DNA of 64,000 bases, from assembly GCF_019969685.1 (NCBI RefSeq), contig NZ_JAHXYZ010000004.1, forward strand, positions 186,001 through 250,000, given 5' to 3'. The notes beneath the pieces were generated by a model, which saw only the letters and a list, made by a program, of their open reading frames with translations, ran no database searches and had not been told where the DNA came from. Below are positions 53,232 to 62,906 of this stretch, in pieces. Made by a program: the position numbers and the translations under genes. Position 1 is the first letter of the stretch. Each line of letters opens with the position of its first letter. The stretch comes from Microbacterium sp. EST19A. Lineage in GTDB: Bacteria; Actinomycetota; Actinomycetes; Actinomycetales; Microbacteriaceae.

Positions 53232-54172
53232 CTTCCGTCCTGTACGACGTACCCGGCCCCAGGGCGATCCTGCGAAACCGCCTGATCGGCGTCATCACGG
53301 TCGTAATCGTTCTCGCTCTGCTCGGCTTCATCGGCTACCGCTTCTACGAGAGCGGCCAGTTCGACCCGTCTCGGTGGTACGTCTTCACCTTCAGCGCCGT
53401 GTGGACGCAGATCTTCGGGGCTCTGGGCCGCACTCTCGCCGCCTTCGCACTCGCCGGAATCCTCGCCATCGCGCTCGGCTTCATCCTCGCCATCGGTCGA
53501 CTCTCCGATCACGCCTGGATCCGCGTTCCGGTGACCGTCGTCACCGAGTTCTTCCGCGCGGTGCCGGTGCTCGTCTTCATGATGCTGCTCTACTACGGTC
53601 TGCCCGTGCTCGGCGTCAAGATGGAGCCGTACTGGGCCGTCGTGCTGGCGCTCATGGTCTACAACGGGTCGGTGCTCGCCGAGGTGCTCCGCGCCGGCGT
53701 CGAATCGCTGCCCCGTGGGCAGGGCGAGGCGGGCTACGCGATCGGTCTCCGCAAGAGCGGCGTCATGCGCCTCATCCTCATGCCGCAGGCCATCCGAGCG
53801 ATGCTGCCGGTCATCGTCGCTCAGCTCGTCGTGACGCTCAAGGACACCGCACTCGGGTTCATCATCACCTATCCCGAACTCCTGTACTTCGCCAAGCAGT
53901 TGACGTCGCAGCAGGGCCGACCGGTCCTGCAGTCGGCCTTCGTCATCGGCGGTATCTACATCATCATGTGCCTGATCCTCTCGGGTGTCGCACGTTGGCT
54001 CGAGATCCGCACCCGCCGTTCGCCGAAGCTGCAGGGCGGCACTCCGGTCGGTGGCGGGGACGACCCGCGTCTCCACGGTGGAGGTACCGACACCGAGCTG
54101 ATCGCGATGCAGCGCGGGGCAGGCAAGTTCGACGGCACGAGTACCGGCGCAGGCGGGGTCGGCGCCGCGTAG
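53228..54172 (+). CDS. Amino-acid ABC permease (GluD type)
   Basis: 314 residues. A longer N terminus precedes the first membrane segment (LIGVITVVIVLALLGFIGYRF). Core motifs are TEFFRAVPVLVFMM and GEAGYAIGLRKSGVMRLILMPQA. A polar C-terminal tail of about 50 residues is rich in Gly, as in coryneform GluD. ATG 53228 overlaps the preceding stop (ATGA). It is the last gene of the importer operon. Confidence 0.92.
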   Translation: MTSVLYDVPGPRAILRNRLIGVITVVIVLALLGFIGYRFYESGQFDPSRWYVFTFSAVWTQIFGALGRTLAAFALAGILAIALGFILAIGRLSDHAWIRVPVTVVTEFFRAVPVLVFMMLLYYGLPVLGVKMEPYWAVVLALMVYNGSVLAEVLRAGVESLPRGQGEAGYAIGLRKSGVMRLILMPQAIRAMLPVIVAQLVVTLKDTALGFIITYPELLYFAKQLTSQQGRPVLQSAFVIGGIYIIMCLILSGVARWLEIRTRRSPKLQGGTPVGGGDDPRLHGGGTDTELIAMQRGAGKFDGTSTGAGGVGAA

Positions 54173-54223
54173 GCGCCGTCACCCGCGCAGTCGGACTGCC
54201 TCGCGCCGGTAGACTCGTCTCTC

Positions 54224-55264
54224 GTGTCTGAGTCTCCTGAAATCACCCCGGAAGCGGTCGAAGCTGCCGTCGCGGCGGCGCTGTCGGCGATCGCCGCAGC
54301 CGCCGACACCGCCGAGCTGAAGGCCGCCCGCGCCGCCCACGTCGCCGAGGGATCGCCGCTCGCGGTGCTGAACGCGTCGATGCGCCAGGTCGCCCCCGAG
54401 AACAAGGCCGCGTTCGGCAAGCTCGTGGGCCAGGGACGCGGTCAGGTGACGCAGGCCCTCGCCGCGAAGGAGACCGAGCTCGCGGCCGCCGAGGTCACCG
54501 CGCGACTCGAGGCCGAGCGCGTCGACATCACCGCCGTTCCCTCGCGCACGCGCGTCGGCGCCCGGCATCCGCTCACGCTCCTCCAGGACCAGGTGTCCGA
54601 CATCTTCGTCGGCATGGGCTGGGAGATCGCGGAGGGGCCGGAGCTCGAGCACGAGTGGTTCAACTTCGACGCCCTGAACTTCGACGTCGACCACCCTGCC
54701 CGCCAGGAGCAGGACACGTTCTACGTCGACCCGACGTCGCGTCACCTCGTCATGCGCACGCACACGAGCCCCGTGCAGGTGCGCTCGATGCTCGACCGCG
54801 AGGTGCCGATCTACGTGCTGTGCCCGGGCCGCGTCTACCGGACCGATGAGTTCGACGCGACGCACCTCCCTGTCTTCACGCAGTTCGAAGGTCTCGTGAT
54901 CGACAAGGGCATCACGATGGCGCACCTCAAGGGCACGCTGGACCACTTCGCGAAGCAGCTGTTCGGGCCCGAGGCCAAGATGCGCTTCCGCACCAACTAC
55001 TTCCCCTTCACCGAGCCCTCCGCCGAACTCGACCTGTGGCACCCGACCTTCAAGGGCGGCGCGCGATGGATCGAGTGGGGCGGATGCGGCATGGTCAACC
55101 CGAACGTGCTTCGCGCGGCCGGGATCGACCCCGAGGTGTACAGCGGCTTCGCGTTCGGCATGGGCATCGAGCGGGGCCTGATGTTCCGCAGCGATGTGCA
55201 GGACATGCGCGACATGGCCGAGGGTGATGTCCGTTTCAGCGAGCAGTACGGGATGGTGGTGTGA
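54224..55264 (+). CDS. pheS: Phenylalanyl-tRNA synthetase alpha subunit
   Basis: 346 residues. An N-terminal coiled coil (1-90) is followed by class II motif 2 (LRTHTSPVQ-like VMRTHTSPVQVR) and motif 3 (YSGFAFGMGIERGLM). RTDEFDATHLPVFTQFEGLVID is typical. It charges tRNA-Phe with PheT as alpha2beta2. GTG 54224 lies 8 nt after TAGACT (54210-54215). No attenuator peptide was seen upstream. Confidence 0.97.
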   Translation: MSESPEITPEAVEAAVAAALSAIAAAADTAELKAARAAHVAEGSPLAVLNASMRQVAPENKAAFGKLVGQGRGQVTQALAAKETELAAAEVTARLEAERVDITAVPSRTRVGARHPLTLLQDQVSDIFVGMGWEIAEGPELEHEWFNFDALNFDVDHPARQEQDTFYVDPTSRHLVMRTHTSPVQVRSMLDREVPIYVLCPGRVYRTDEFDATHLPVFTQFEGLVIDKGITMAHLKGTLDHFAKQLFGPEAKMRFRTNYFPFTEPSAELDLWHPTFKGGARWIEWGGCGMVNPNVLRAAGIDPEVYSGFAFGMGIERGLMFRSDVQDMRDMAEGDVRFSEQYGMVV

Positions 55265-57768
55265 TGCGCGTCCCGCTTTCGTGGCTGCGTGAGTACGTCG
55301 ATCTGGCAGCGGATGCGACGCCGGAGCAGGTTCTCGAGGCGCTGGTGACCGTCGGCTTCGAAGAGGAGGACGTGCACCGCTTCGAGATCGCAGGCCCCGT
55401 CGTCGTCGGACAGGTCGTCTCGCTCGAGGCCGAGCCGCAGTCGAACGGCAAGACGATCAACTGGTGCCAGGTCGACGTCGGCGAGGCGAACGGCGGCGTC
55501 CGCGGGATCGTCTGCGGTGCGCACAACTTCGTCGCCGGTGACAAGGTCGTCGTGACGCTTCCCGGTGCCGTGCTGCCCGGTCCGTTCCCGATCGCGGCGC
55601 GCAAGACCTACGGGCATGTGTCCGACGGGATGATCGCGTCGGCGCGCGAGCTGGGCCTCGGCGACGAGCACAACGGCATCGTGGTGCTCTCCGACCTCGG
55701 CATCGACGCGCCCGTCGGCACCGATGCGATCGCGCTGCTCGGTCTCGACGACGTCGCCGTCGAGATCAATGTGACGCCCGACCGCGGCTACGCGTTCTCG
55801 CTGCGCGGTGTGGCCCGCGAGTACTCGCATGCGACCGGCGCGGACTTCCGCGACCCGGCCGAGCGCGACTTCGCCGAACTGCAGCCCGGCAGCGGGCACA
55901 CGGCGATCGTCGACGACCAGGCTCCGGTCCGCGGACGCGTCGGTGCGAGCGAGTTCGTCACGCGCGTCGTGCGCGACGTCGACCCCTCGCGCCCCACCCC
56001 GCCGTGGATGATCGCGCGTCTCTCGCTGGCAGGCATGCGCTCGCTCGGCGTGCTGATCGACATCACCAACTACGTGATGCTCGAACTCGGCCAGCCGCTG
56101 CACGGCTACGACCTCGACAAGCTCGCCGGAGGCATCACGGTCCGCCGCGCGACGCCGGGGGAGAAGATGAAGACCCTCGACGGCGTCGAGCGCGCCCTGC
56201 ATGTCGAGGACCTGCTCATCACCGACGAATCCGGCCCGATCGGCCTCGCGGGTGTCATGGGCGGCGGCACGACCGAGATGAGCGAGACCACGCGCAACGT
56301 GCTCATCGAGGCCGCGATCTTCGACCCGACGACCATCGCCCGCTCGGCCCGTCGGCACAAGCTGCCCAGTGAGGCGTCCAAACGCTTCGAGCGCGGCGTC
56401 GACCCGCTCATCCCGTTCGTGGCCGCCCGTCGCGTCGCCGACCTCATGGTCGAGCTCGCCGGCGGCACGCTCACGGAAGAGGGCGGCGCGCTGTTCACCG
56501 AGGTCTTCGTGTCGGACATCGAACTCCCCGCCGGATTCGTGCAGGGTCTGATCGGCGTCGACTACACGGATGCCGAGATCACCGGCGCCCTCACGACGAT
56601 CGGCGCGGAGGTCGCGGCCTCCGAAGCGGGCTGGACCGTCATCCCGCCGACCTGGCGCCCCGACCTCACCGACAAGTGGACGCTCGCCGAGGAGGTCGCC
56701 CGTATCCACGGTCTCGACCGCATCCCCTCCGTGCTCCCGACCCCGCCGTCGGGCCGCGGGCTCACCGCACATCAGCAGGGGCGTCGTCGTGTCGCCGACG
56801 CGCTGGCTGCCGCGGGCCTGGTGGAGACCCCCGCCTTCCCCTTCACGACCGAGGCGCAGAACGACCTGCACGGTTCGGCGTCCGGCGAACACCTGCCCAG
56901 CATCCGCCTGGCGAACCCGCTCGACGGGCAGGCGCCGTACCTGCGCCGGTCGTTGATCCCCGGGCTGCTGCAGACCGCGCACCGCAACATCGCGCGCGGC
57001 CTGACCGACATCTCGATCTTCGAGACGGGTGTCGTGTTCCTCCCGGAGCCGGGCGTCGAGTACGGCACGGACGACGTGCCGCCGCTCGGGGAGCGTCCGT
57101 CCGACGAGAAGCTCGCGGAGCTGAACGCGTCGATCCCGCCGCAGCATCGTCACGTGGCGGTGCTCTTGACGGGCAACGTCACGCCGCGTCAGCCCGGGCG
57201 TCCCGCCGAGGCCGCCGGACTCGCGGAAGCGCTGGATGCTGTGCGCGTGATCGCCGCCGCCGCCGGTGTGGAGATCGATGTCGTCCAGGCCGAGCGCGCC
57301 GCGCTCCACCCCGGACGCACCGGTGCACTCCGCGTCGGCGATGAAGAGGTCGGCTATGTGGGCGAGCTGCACCCGGTCGTGGCGGACGACGCCGACCTGC
57401 CGGGCCGCGCGACCGTGTTGGAGCTCGACCTCGACCGGATCCTCTCGCTCGCGGGTGGCCGTATCGTCGCGGCGTCGCTGTCGACCTTCACCGCTGCGAC
57501 GCAGGACGTCTCGCTCACTGTCCCCGCGGATGTTCCCGCAGGTGAGGTGCGGGCAGCCCTGGCCGAGGGTGCGGGCGCGCTGCTCGAGTCGGTGCGTCTC
57601 GTGGACGACTACCGCGGCGAGGGAGTGCTGGACGGGTCGAAGAGCCTGACGTTCGCGCTCCGCTTCCGTGCGGACGACCGTACTCTCACCGCAGCGGAGG
57701 CCACCGAGGCCAAGCTCGCCGGTGTCGCGGTCGCCGCCGAGCGGTTCGGTGCGGCGCTGCGCGACTGA
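55264..57768 (+). CDS. pheT: Phenylalanyl-tRNA synthetase beta subunit
   Basis: 834 residues. It begins MRVPLSWLREYVDL, then the tRNA-binding EMAP-like domain (about 40-150), the B3/B4 editing region, the B5 DNA-binding-like part (LPSEASKRFERGVDP) and a C-terminal FDX-ACB domain (about 740-834, LSTFTAATQDVSLTV). ATG 55264 shares its first base with the pheS stop; a GTG one codon earlier is the alternative start. Confidence 0.97.
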   Translation: MRVPLSWLREYVDLAADATPEQVLEALVTVGFEEEDVHRFEIAGPVVVGQVVSLEAEPQSNGKTINWCQVDVGEANGGVRGIVCGAHNFVAGDKVVVTLPGAVLPGPFPIAARKTYGHVSDGMIASARELGLGDEHNGIVVLSDLGIDAPVGTDAIALLGLDDVAVEINVTPDRGYAFSLRGVAREYSHATGADFRDPAERDFAELQPGSGHTAIVDDQAPVRGRVGASEFVTRVVRDVDPSRPTPPWMIARLSLAGMRSLGVLIDITNYVMLELGQPLHGYDLDKLAGGITVRRATPGEKMKTLDGVERALHVEDLLITDESGPIGLAGVMGGGTTEMSETTRNVLIEAAIFDPTTIARSARRHKLPSEASKRFERGVDPLIPFVAARRVADLMVELAGGTLTEEGGALFTEVFVSDIELPAGFVQGLIGVDYTDAEITGALTTIGAEVAASEAGWTVIPPTWRPDLTDKWTLAEEVARIHGLDRIPSVLPTPPSGRGLTAHQQGRRRVADALAAAGLVETPAFPFTTEAQNDLHGSASGEHLPSIRLANPLDGQAPYLRRSLIPGLLQTAHRNIARGLTDISIFETGVVFLPEPGVEYGTDDVPPLGERPSDEKLAELNASIPPQHRHVAVLLTGNVTPRQPGRPAEAAGLAEALDAVRVIAAAAGVEIDVVQAERAALHPGRTGALRVGDEEVGYVGELHPVVADDADLPGRATVLELDLDRILSLAGGRIVAASLSTFTAATQDVSLTVPADVPAGEVRAALAEGAGALLESVRLVDDYRGEGVLDGSKSLTFALRFRADDRTLTAAEATEAKLAGVAVAAERFGAALRD

Positions 57769-57831
57769 GCGCGGCCGATCCCCACGGCGACGTTCCGTCG
57801 AACGGTGACGGCGCCGGAGTAGCGTGGCGGG

Positions 57832-58551
57832 ATGAGCATCCTCCCCCAGGGCACTCCGGCAGCCGTCCCCGACGGCGCGCGACCGCTCGGCGAAGGGCCC
57901 TTCCTTCCGCCGGGTGCGCAGATCGACTGGCATTACCGCAAGCCCGGGTGGCAGCCGGGGGAACCGTCGACGATCTCGCCGATGCGCGTGGTGCGCGACG
58001 ACGAGCACGGGCTGGTCGCCTGGCTCGCCCCGGGAACGCTGCAGGAGTCGCAGGGAGCCCCGGACGGGCAGCGGGTGCGCACCGTTCCGCTCGCGCGACG
58101 CTGGCTGGAGGAGCGCACCCGCATCGTCGAGGAGTGGTGGGGCAACGGCGTGCTGCGCATCGCTCCGGCCGGGCTCCCGTGGTCGGTGTGGCTGTTCTGG
58201 TCCGACGTGTCCGGCCCGGAATGGACCTTCGCGGGCTGGTACGTGAACCTCGAGAACGCCCATCTGCGCACCGACCATGACACCTACTCCTCGGACCACA
58301 TCCTCGACGTCGAGATCTCGCCCGACGGGACCGTGCACCTGAAGGACGAGGACGAGCTCGCCGCCGCGATCGACCAGGGCCGCCTGAGTCCCGAGCAGGC
58401 CGCGCAGATCGAGCGCCACGCCGACGCGGCGATCGCGACGTTCGAAGCGGGGGACTGGCCCTTCGACGACGAGTGGCGCGACTGGCGCCCGGACCCGACG
58501 TGGACCGTGCCTGAGCTGGCGGGACTCGACGAGCTGCGAGCAGAGGGCTGA
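57832..58551 (+). CDS. DUF402 protein
   Basis: 239 residues. WFAGWYVNLENAHLRT-like (FAGWYVNLENAHLRTDHDTY) and DHILDVEISPDG...KDEDEL are the core of DUF402 (FomD-like hydrolases acting on phosphoryl groups). A C-terminal helix follows with GRLSPEQAAQIERHADAAI. The substrate is unknown. TAGCGT (57820-57825) is 6 nt before the ATG. Confidence 0.82.
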   Translation: MSILPQGTPAAVPDGARPLGEGPFLPPGAQIDWHYRKPGWQPGEPSTISPMRVVRDDEHGLVAWLAPGTLQESQGAPDGQRVRTVPLARRWLEERTRIVEEWWGNGVLRIAPAGLPWSVWLFWSDVSGPEWTFAGWYVNLENAHLRTDHDTYSSDHILDVEISPDGTVHLKDEDELAAAIDQGRLSPEQAAQIERHADAAIATFEAGDWPFDDEWRDWRPDPTWTVPELAGLDELRAEG

Positions 58552-58610
58552 CCTCCCTGCTCTGAGCGGAAGACCTTCCTTCCGGTGTCGGATGCTGGTG
58601 ACATGGACTC

Positions 58611-59579
58611 ATGACAGACGTGCTGATCCTCGGGGGGACGGGCTGGCTCTCGGGGCGGATCGCCCGGCGATGGCTGGATGCCGGTGCGTCGGTGACCTGC
58701 CTCGCCCGGGGGGAGCGTGCCGCCCCTGACGGCGCGAAGCTCGTTCGCGGCGATCGCGACGATCGCGAGGTCTACGCGTCTCTGGTCACGCGCGACTGGG
58801 ATCAGGTGGTCGACATCTCCTCGCAGGCGGCGCACGTCGCGGGTGCCGTCGATGCGCTCGGCGATCGCGCCGGTCGGTGGACGTACGTGTCGTCGATGTC
58901 GGTGTACTCCGATGACGAGACGGTCGGCGCGGACGAGTCCGCGCCCCGCCATCCGCCCGCCCGACCCGGGGACGAATACGAGTACGGCGCGCAGAAGGCT
59001 GCCGCGGAGGATGCCGTCGCGCGCCTTGCCGACCGAGCCCTGATCGTGCGGCCAGGGCTCATCGTGGGTACCGGAGACCCGAGCGACCGGTTCGGCTACT
59101 GGGCGGCGGCGTTCACGAGGGCCGGTGATCAGCCCGTGCTGCTCCCGCCCGTCGACGGCCGCACCACGCAGGTGATCGACGTCGACGACCTCGCCGCCTA
59201 CGTGGTCTCGGCGTCGACGAGCGGCGCGGTCAACACGATCGGCGACGTGCATCCGCTGGCCGACGTGCTGGACGCGGTGCGTGCCGCGTCGGGGCATACG
59301 GGCGAGACGGTCGTCGCGACCGAGGAGTGGCTTCTCGCGCAGGGCGTCGAGTACTGGATGGGGGCGCGTTCGCTCCCGCTCTGGCTGCCCGCGGACATGA
59401 CCGGCTTCATGAGTCGCTCCAACACGCTGTTCCACAGGACCGGCGGCACGCTCAGGCCACTCGCCGAGACCGTCGCGGAGGTCGTCGCCGACGAGCGTGC
59501 CCGCGGAGTGGATCGCGACCGCCGAGCAGGACTCACCGGAGCGGAGGAGCGGGCTCTGCTGGCCGAACTCGGTCGCTAG
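58611..59579 (+). CDS. NAD-dependent epimerase/dehydratase family protein
   Basis: 322 residues. A Rossmann fold starts [18 protein letters not shown] (GxxGxxG-like), the catalytic pair YGAQK is at about residue 126, and [17 protein letters not shown] follows in the substrate domain. It is probably an extended-SDR reductase; the substrate is unknown. The stop codon TAG at 59577-59579 forms part of TAGACT, the likely -10 of the following TPP riboswitch. TGACAT 6 nt before its own ATG is a weak -10. Confidence 0.82.
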   Translation: MTDVLILGGTGWLSGRIARRWLDAGASVTCLARGERAAPDGAKLVRGDRDDREVYASLVTRDWDQVVDISSQAAHVAGAVDALGDRAGRWTYVSSMSVYSDDETVGADESAPRHPPARPGDEYEYGAQKAAAEDAVARLADRALIVRPGLIVGTGDPSDRFGYWAAAFTRAGDQPVLLPPVDGRTTQVIDVDDLAAYVVSASTSGAVNTIGDVHPLADVLDAVRAASGHTGETVVATEEWLLAQGVEYWMGARSLPLWLPADMTGFMSRSNTLFHRTGGTLRPLAETVAEVVADERARGVDRDRRAGLTGAEERALLAELGR

Positions 59580-59582
59580 ACT
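59577..59582 (+). promoter_or_regulatory. -10 element of the thiamin operon
   Basis: TAGACT overlaps the stop codon of the epimerase gene and lies 7 nt before the TPP aptamer, fixing a transcription start near 59589. Confidence 0.55.
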
Positions 59583-59588
59583 TCGAGC

Positions 59589-59667
59589 AGTGACACGGGG
59601 TGCCGCATCCGCGGCTGAGAACAGACCCGTCGAACCTGATCTAGTTCGTACTAGCGAAGGGATGTCG
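59589..59667 (+). ncRNA. TPP riboswitch (THI element)
   Basis: The conserved blocks occur in order: ACACGGGGTGCC, GCGGCTGAGA (the CUGAGA pyrimidine-sensing loop), ACCCGTCGAACCTGATCTAG and the 3' GCGAAGGGATG. The last block contains the purine-rich GAAGGGA that would also be the ribosome-binding site of thiM, so TPP binding should block translation initiation directly. thiM starts 3 nt after the element. Confidence 0.95.
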
Positions 59668-59670
59668 CCC

Positions 59671-60519
59671 ATGAGCGATCGTCTGCGTCCGGAATCCGTC
59701 ATCGACCTCGCCGATTCGGCCGGGACACTGCTGGAGGTGCTGCGCGACGCCCCGCCGTTGACGCACTGCATCACCAACGCCGTCGTCACGGGCTTCACGG
59801 CGAACGTCCTGCTCGCCGTCGGCGCGGCGCCCGCCATGGTCGACATCGTCGACGAGGCGGGGATGTTCGCCGGAGTCGCCTCGGGGCTGCTGATCAACCT
59901 GGGCACTCCGACGCCCGAGCAGCGGACGGCGAGCCTCGAAGCGGTCGCCGGGGCCACGGCATCCGGGACGCCGTGGGTGCTCGATCCCGTGGCGATCGGC
60001 GCCCTCCCGATCCGCACTGCCCTCGCGCACGAGCTCGTCGCGCAGCGTCCGACGGCGGTGCGGGGGAACGCCTCCGAGATCCTCGCCCTCGCCGGCCTCA
60101 GCGCGGGTGGGCGCGGCGTGGATGCCACCGACAGCACGGATGCCGCAGCCGAGGGCGCGGCATCCCTCGCTCGACGGTTCGGCAGCGTCGTCGCCGTCTC
60201 CGGTCCGATCGACCTGATCACGGACGGCGACCGAGTGCTGCGCCTGGCGAACGGTCACGAGCTGCTCACCCGGGTCACCGGGGGCGGCTGCGCTCTGGGG
60301 GCCGTGATGGCCGCGTTCCTCGGAGCGGCGAGGTCCACGGGGATCGACGCGCTCACCGCCGTGGCATCGGCGAGCCTGGTCTACACGATCGCGGCGGAGC
60401 AGGCGGCGCGGTCGTCGTCCGGCCCCGGCAGCTTCGCCGTCGCACTGCTGGACGCGCTCGCCGCCGTGAGTCCCGACGATCTCGTCACCGCGGCCCGCGT
60501 CGAGGGCGGCACGCTGTGA
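59671..60519 (+). CDS. thiM: Hydroxyethylthiazole kinase
   Basis: 282 residues. [20 protein letters not shown] is the thiazole-binding N terminus, [11 protein letters not shown] and RGNASEI follow, and [11 protein letters not shown] holds the catalytic Cys. It phosphorylates salvaged thiazole alcohol. ATG 59671 is immediately downstream of the TPP aptamer; ATG 59662 lies within it. The gene overlaps the next by 4 bp (GTGA). Confidence 0.95.
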   Translation: MSDRLRPESVIDLADSAGTLLEVLRDAPPLTHCITNAVVTGFTANVLLAVGAAPAMVDIVDEAGMFAGVASGLLINLGTPTPEQRTASLEAVAGATASGTPWVLDPVAIGALPIRTALAHELVAQRPTAVRGNASEILALAGLSAGGRGVDATDSTDAAAEGAASLARRFGSVVAVSGPIDLITDGDRVLRLANGHELLTRVTGGGCALGAVMAAFLGAARSTGIDALTAVASASLVYTIAAEQAARSSSGPGSFAVALLDALAAVSPDDLVTAARVEGGTL

Positions 60520-62666
60520 TCGCGGACCTCTCGCTCTACCTCGTCACCGATCCGGGCCTGTGCGGGGAACGCGGCGTCGTCGAGACCGTGCGTCAGGCCG
60601 TCGACGGGGGAGTGCGCATCGTGCAGCTGCGCGACAAGTCCGCGACCGACGCCGAGATCGTCGATCAGCTCCTCGAGCTCTCGCGGGCGATCGACGGCCG
60701 CGCCCTCCTCGTCGTCAACGATCGCCTGGATGCCGCCGTCACCGCCCGTGAACGCGGGGCACGCGTGGACGGCGTGCATCTGGGGCAGGGGGATGCCTCG
60801 GTACTCCGGGCCCGCGCGGTGCTCGGACCCGACGCGCTCATCGGACTGACGGCGAACAGTCCAGCGCACCTGGAGGCGGTGCTGGCGCTCCCACCCGGCA
60901 CCGTCGACCACCTCGGGGTCGGCGTGATCCGTCCCACGAGCACGAAGCCCGACCATCCGCCGGCGCTGGGGATCGAGGGCTTCCGTGCGTTCGCCGCCGC
61001 GAGCCCGCTGCCGTGCGTGGCGATCGGAGGAGTCGGCATCGACGACAACGAAGCGCTCCGAGAGGCGGGGGCGGCGGGACTCGCGGTCGTGTCAGCGCTG
61101 TGCGCGGCCGAGGATCCGCGCGGGGTCGCGGCCGATTTCCGTCGGCGCTGGCACGCCGGTGCGGCACCGCGCGTGCTCAGCATCGCGGGCAGCGATCCCT
61201 CGGGAGGCGCGGGGATCCAGGCCGATCTCAAGTCGATCGCCGCGAACGGCGGTTACGGCATGGCCGCGATCACGGCGCTGACCGTGCAGAACACGCAGGG
61301 CGTTCGCGGTGTGCACGTGCCGCCGGCGGAATTCCTGAGGGCTCAGCTGGAGGCGCTGTCGGACGACATCGTCATCGACGCCGTCAAGATCGGGATGCTG
61401 GCCGACGCCGAGGTCATCCGTGTCGTGGGGGCATGGCTCGACGCCGTCCGACCTCCGATCGTCGTGCTCGACCCGGTCATGGTCGCGACCTCGGGTGACC
61501 GGCTGCTCGATCCTGAGGCCGAGGGCGCGCTGCGCCGCCTCCTCCGCCGCGCGCACCTGATCACTCCGAACCTCGCCGAACTCGCCGTGCTCACAGGCCG
61601 CCACCTCGACGATTGGCCGGATGCGCTCGCCGCCGCCGAAGAACTGTCCGCGGAGATCGGGGCTGCGGTGCTCGTGAAGGGAGGGCACCTGCACGGTGAC
61701 GACGCGCCGGACGCCCTGATCGACGCACGACGCGGGTGGCGGCAGGAGTTCGCCGGCACCCGCATCGACACGCGGAACACGCACGGCACCGGCTGCTCGC
61801 TGTCGTCGGCCCTCGCCACTCGACTCGCGAGGGGGGAAGATGCTCCGACGGCCGTGCGCACGGCTCGTGCCTGGCTGCGGGAGTCGCTGCGGAACGGCGA
61901 GTCGCTGCGCGTCGGACGCGGTCACGGCCCGGTCAGCCACTTCTCCGGTCTCTGGTCGCGCGGCGGTGTCGACACACGCCCGGCGGCCGCCGAGATCGAG
62001 GCGGAGTGGTGGCAGCACATCGCCGGCATCCGTCGCGCGATCGATGACCTGCCCTTCATCCGCGCGCTCGCCGACGGGACCCTCGATCGCGAGCCCTTCG
62101 TGTTCTACCTGGCGCAGGATGCCCTGTACCTGCGCGACTACGCACGCGTGCTGGCCGAGGCGGCGCGGCTCGCGCCGTCCTCGGCGGAGCAGGCGTTCTG
62201 GGCGAACTCGGCGCACGGCGCCATCGTCGGCGAGCTCGAACTGCACGCGTCATGGTTGAGCCCGTCACAGGGCGTCGGTGCCGAGACCTTCGCGTCGGAG
62301 CCGTCATCCACCACCACGGCGTATCTCGACCACCTGCGCTCCGTCGCGTTCGGCGGCGACCACCGTGTACTCGTCGCTGCACTGCTGCCCTGCTTCTGGC
62401 TCTACACCGACCTCGGGCGGCGGCTGCACGCGGGGGAGTTCGGAGACCATGCTCGCGATCCGCGGCATCCGTACGCGTCCTGGCTCGAGACCTACGCCGA
62501 TCCGGTCTTCGCGGAGGCGACCCGGCAGGCGATCGATATCGTCACGGCCGCCGCCTCGTCGGCAGACCACGAGACCAGGGAGCGGATGCGGCGAGCGTTC
62601 GAGGTGTCGAGCGCCCATGAACTCGCCTTCTTCGCGGCGCCGCTGGAGGTCCGTCCGGTCGTGTGA
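60516..62666 (+). CDS. Trifunctional ThiE-ThiD-TenA thiamin salvage protein
   Basis: 716 residues, three enzymes in one chain. ThiE (1-210): [45 protein letters not shown]; joins HMP-PP and thiazole phosphate. ThiD (about 217-480): [29 protein letters not shown], and [13 protein letters not shown] with catalytic Cys427; phosphorylates HMP and HMP-P. TenA (about 486-716): [22 protein letters not shown], nucleophile Cys626 in ALLPCFWLY and acid Glu702 in SSAHELAFF; hydrolyses thiamin breakdown products to HMP. All key residues are present. It starts with GTG inside the thiM stop. No ThiC or ThiG is present, so the operon is a salvage module. Confidence 0.93.
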   Translation: MIADLSLYLVTDPGLCGERGVVETVRQAVDGGVRIVQLRDKSATDAEIVDQLLELSRAIDGRALLVVNDRLDAAVTARERGARVDGVHLGQGDASVLRARAVLGPDALIGLTANSPAHLEAVLALPPGTVDHLGVGVIRPTSTKPDHPPALGIEGFRAFAAASPLPCVAIGGVGIDDNEALREAGAAGLAVVSALCAAEDPRGVAADFRRRWHAGAAPRVLSIAGSDPSGGAGIQADLKSIAANGGYGMAAITALTVQNTQGVRGVHVPPAEFLRAQLEALSDDIVIDAVKIGMLADAEVIRVVGAWLDAVRPPIVVLDPVMVATSGDRLLDPEAEGALRRLLRRAHLITPNLAELAVLTGRHLDDWPDALAAAEELSAEIGAAVLVKGGHLHGDDAPDALIDARRGWRQEFAGTRIDTRNTHGTGCSLSSALATRLARGEDAPTAVRTARAWLRESLRNGESLRVGRGHGPVSHFSGLWSRGGVDTRPAAAEIEAEWWQHIAGIRRAIDDLPFIRALADGTLDREPFVFYLAQDALYLRDYARVLAEAARLAPSSAEQAFWANSAHGAIVGELELHASWLSPSQGVGAETFASEPSSTTTAYLDHLRSVAFGGDHRVLVAALLPCFWLYTDLGRRLHAGEFGDHARDPRHPYASWLETYADPVFAEATRQAIDIVTAAASSADHETRERMRRAFEVSSAHELAFFAAPLEVRPVV

Positions 62667-62712
62667 CGGCGCGGATTTGCGGATGCCGCTCCGCCCGCGC
62701 TACTGTCGCGAC

Positions 62713-62796
62713 ATGCCTTCGGCCGTCTCCGCTTCGATCACGCTCGTTCCGAGCGTCATCGTCGTGCGCCGACGCCGCGGCGGCCGCCGACTCTAG
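62713..62796 (+). CDS. Arg-rich leader peptide upstream of argC
   Basis: A 27-codon frame starts at ATG 62713, exactly 6 nt after TACTGT (62701-62706), so it looks like a leaderless message. The peptide ends VVRRRRGGRRL, with six Arg codons among the last nine (CGC, CGA). It stops 110 bp before argC, the first arginine-synthesis gene. Such a run of control codons just before inverted repeats is the layout of transcription-attenuation leaders: slow reading at low Arg-tRNA would shift the RNA fold. It is too short for routine gene finders. Control by Ile/Val codons (SASITLVPSVIVV) is a weaker alternative. Confidence 0.65.
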   Translation: MPSAVSASITLVPSVIVVRRRRGGRRL

Positions 62797-62906
62797 GCGA
62801 CCCCGCATTCCTGCCTGCGCACGCGCGGCGGTCGAGTGCCGGTGTCGCCGCTCCGGCCCCGCCCATGGCCCCGATTCCTCGGGGGCCCGACCGTTAAGGT
62901 AGAAGC
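62797..62906 (+). promoter_or_regulatory. Attenuator-like region and promoter of argC
   Basis: GCGGCG (62825-62830) can pair with CGCCGC (62846-62851), and also with the Arg-codon stretch upstream. GGCCCCG...CGGGGGCC (62867-62888) is a terminator-like hairpin without a T run. TAAGGT (62895-62900) is 6 nt before the argC ATG and is a second, leaderless start for argC. Confidence 0.5.

Noticed and set aside
54997-58419. A 1140-codon open frame antisense to pheS, pheT and the DUF402 gene
   Set aside because: It mirrors the third-position GC bias of well-identified genes and encodes an Arg/Gly/Asp-rich chain with no domain.
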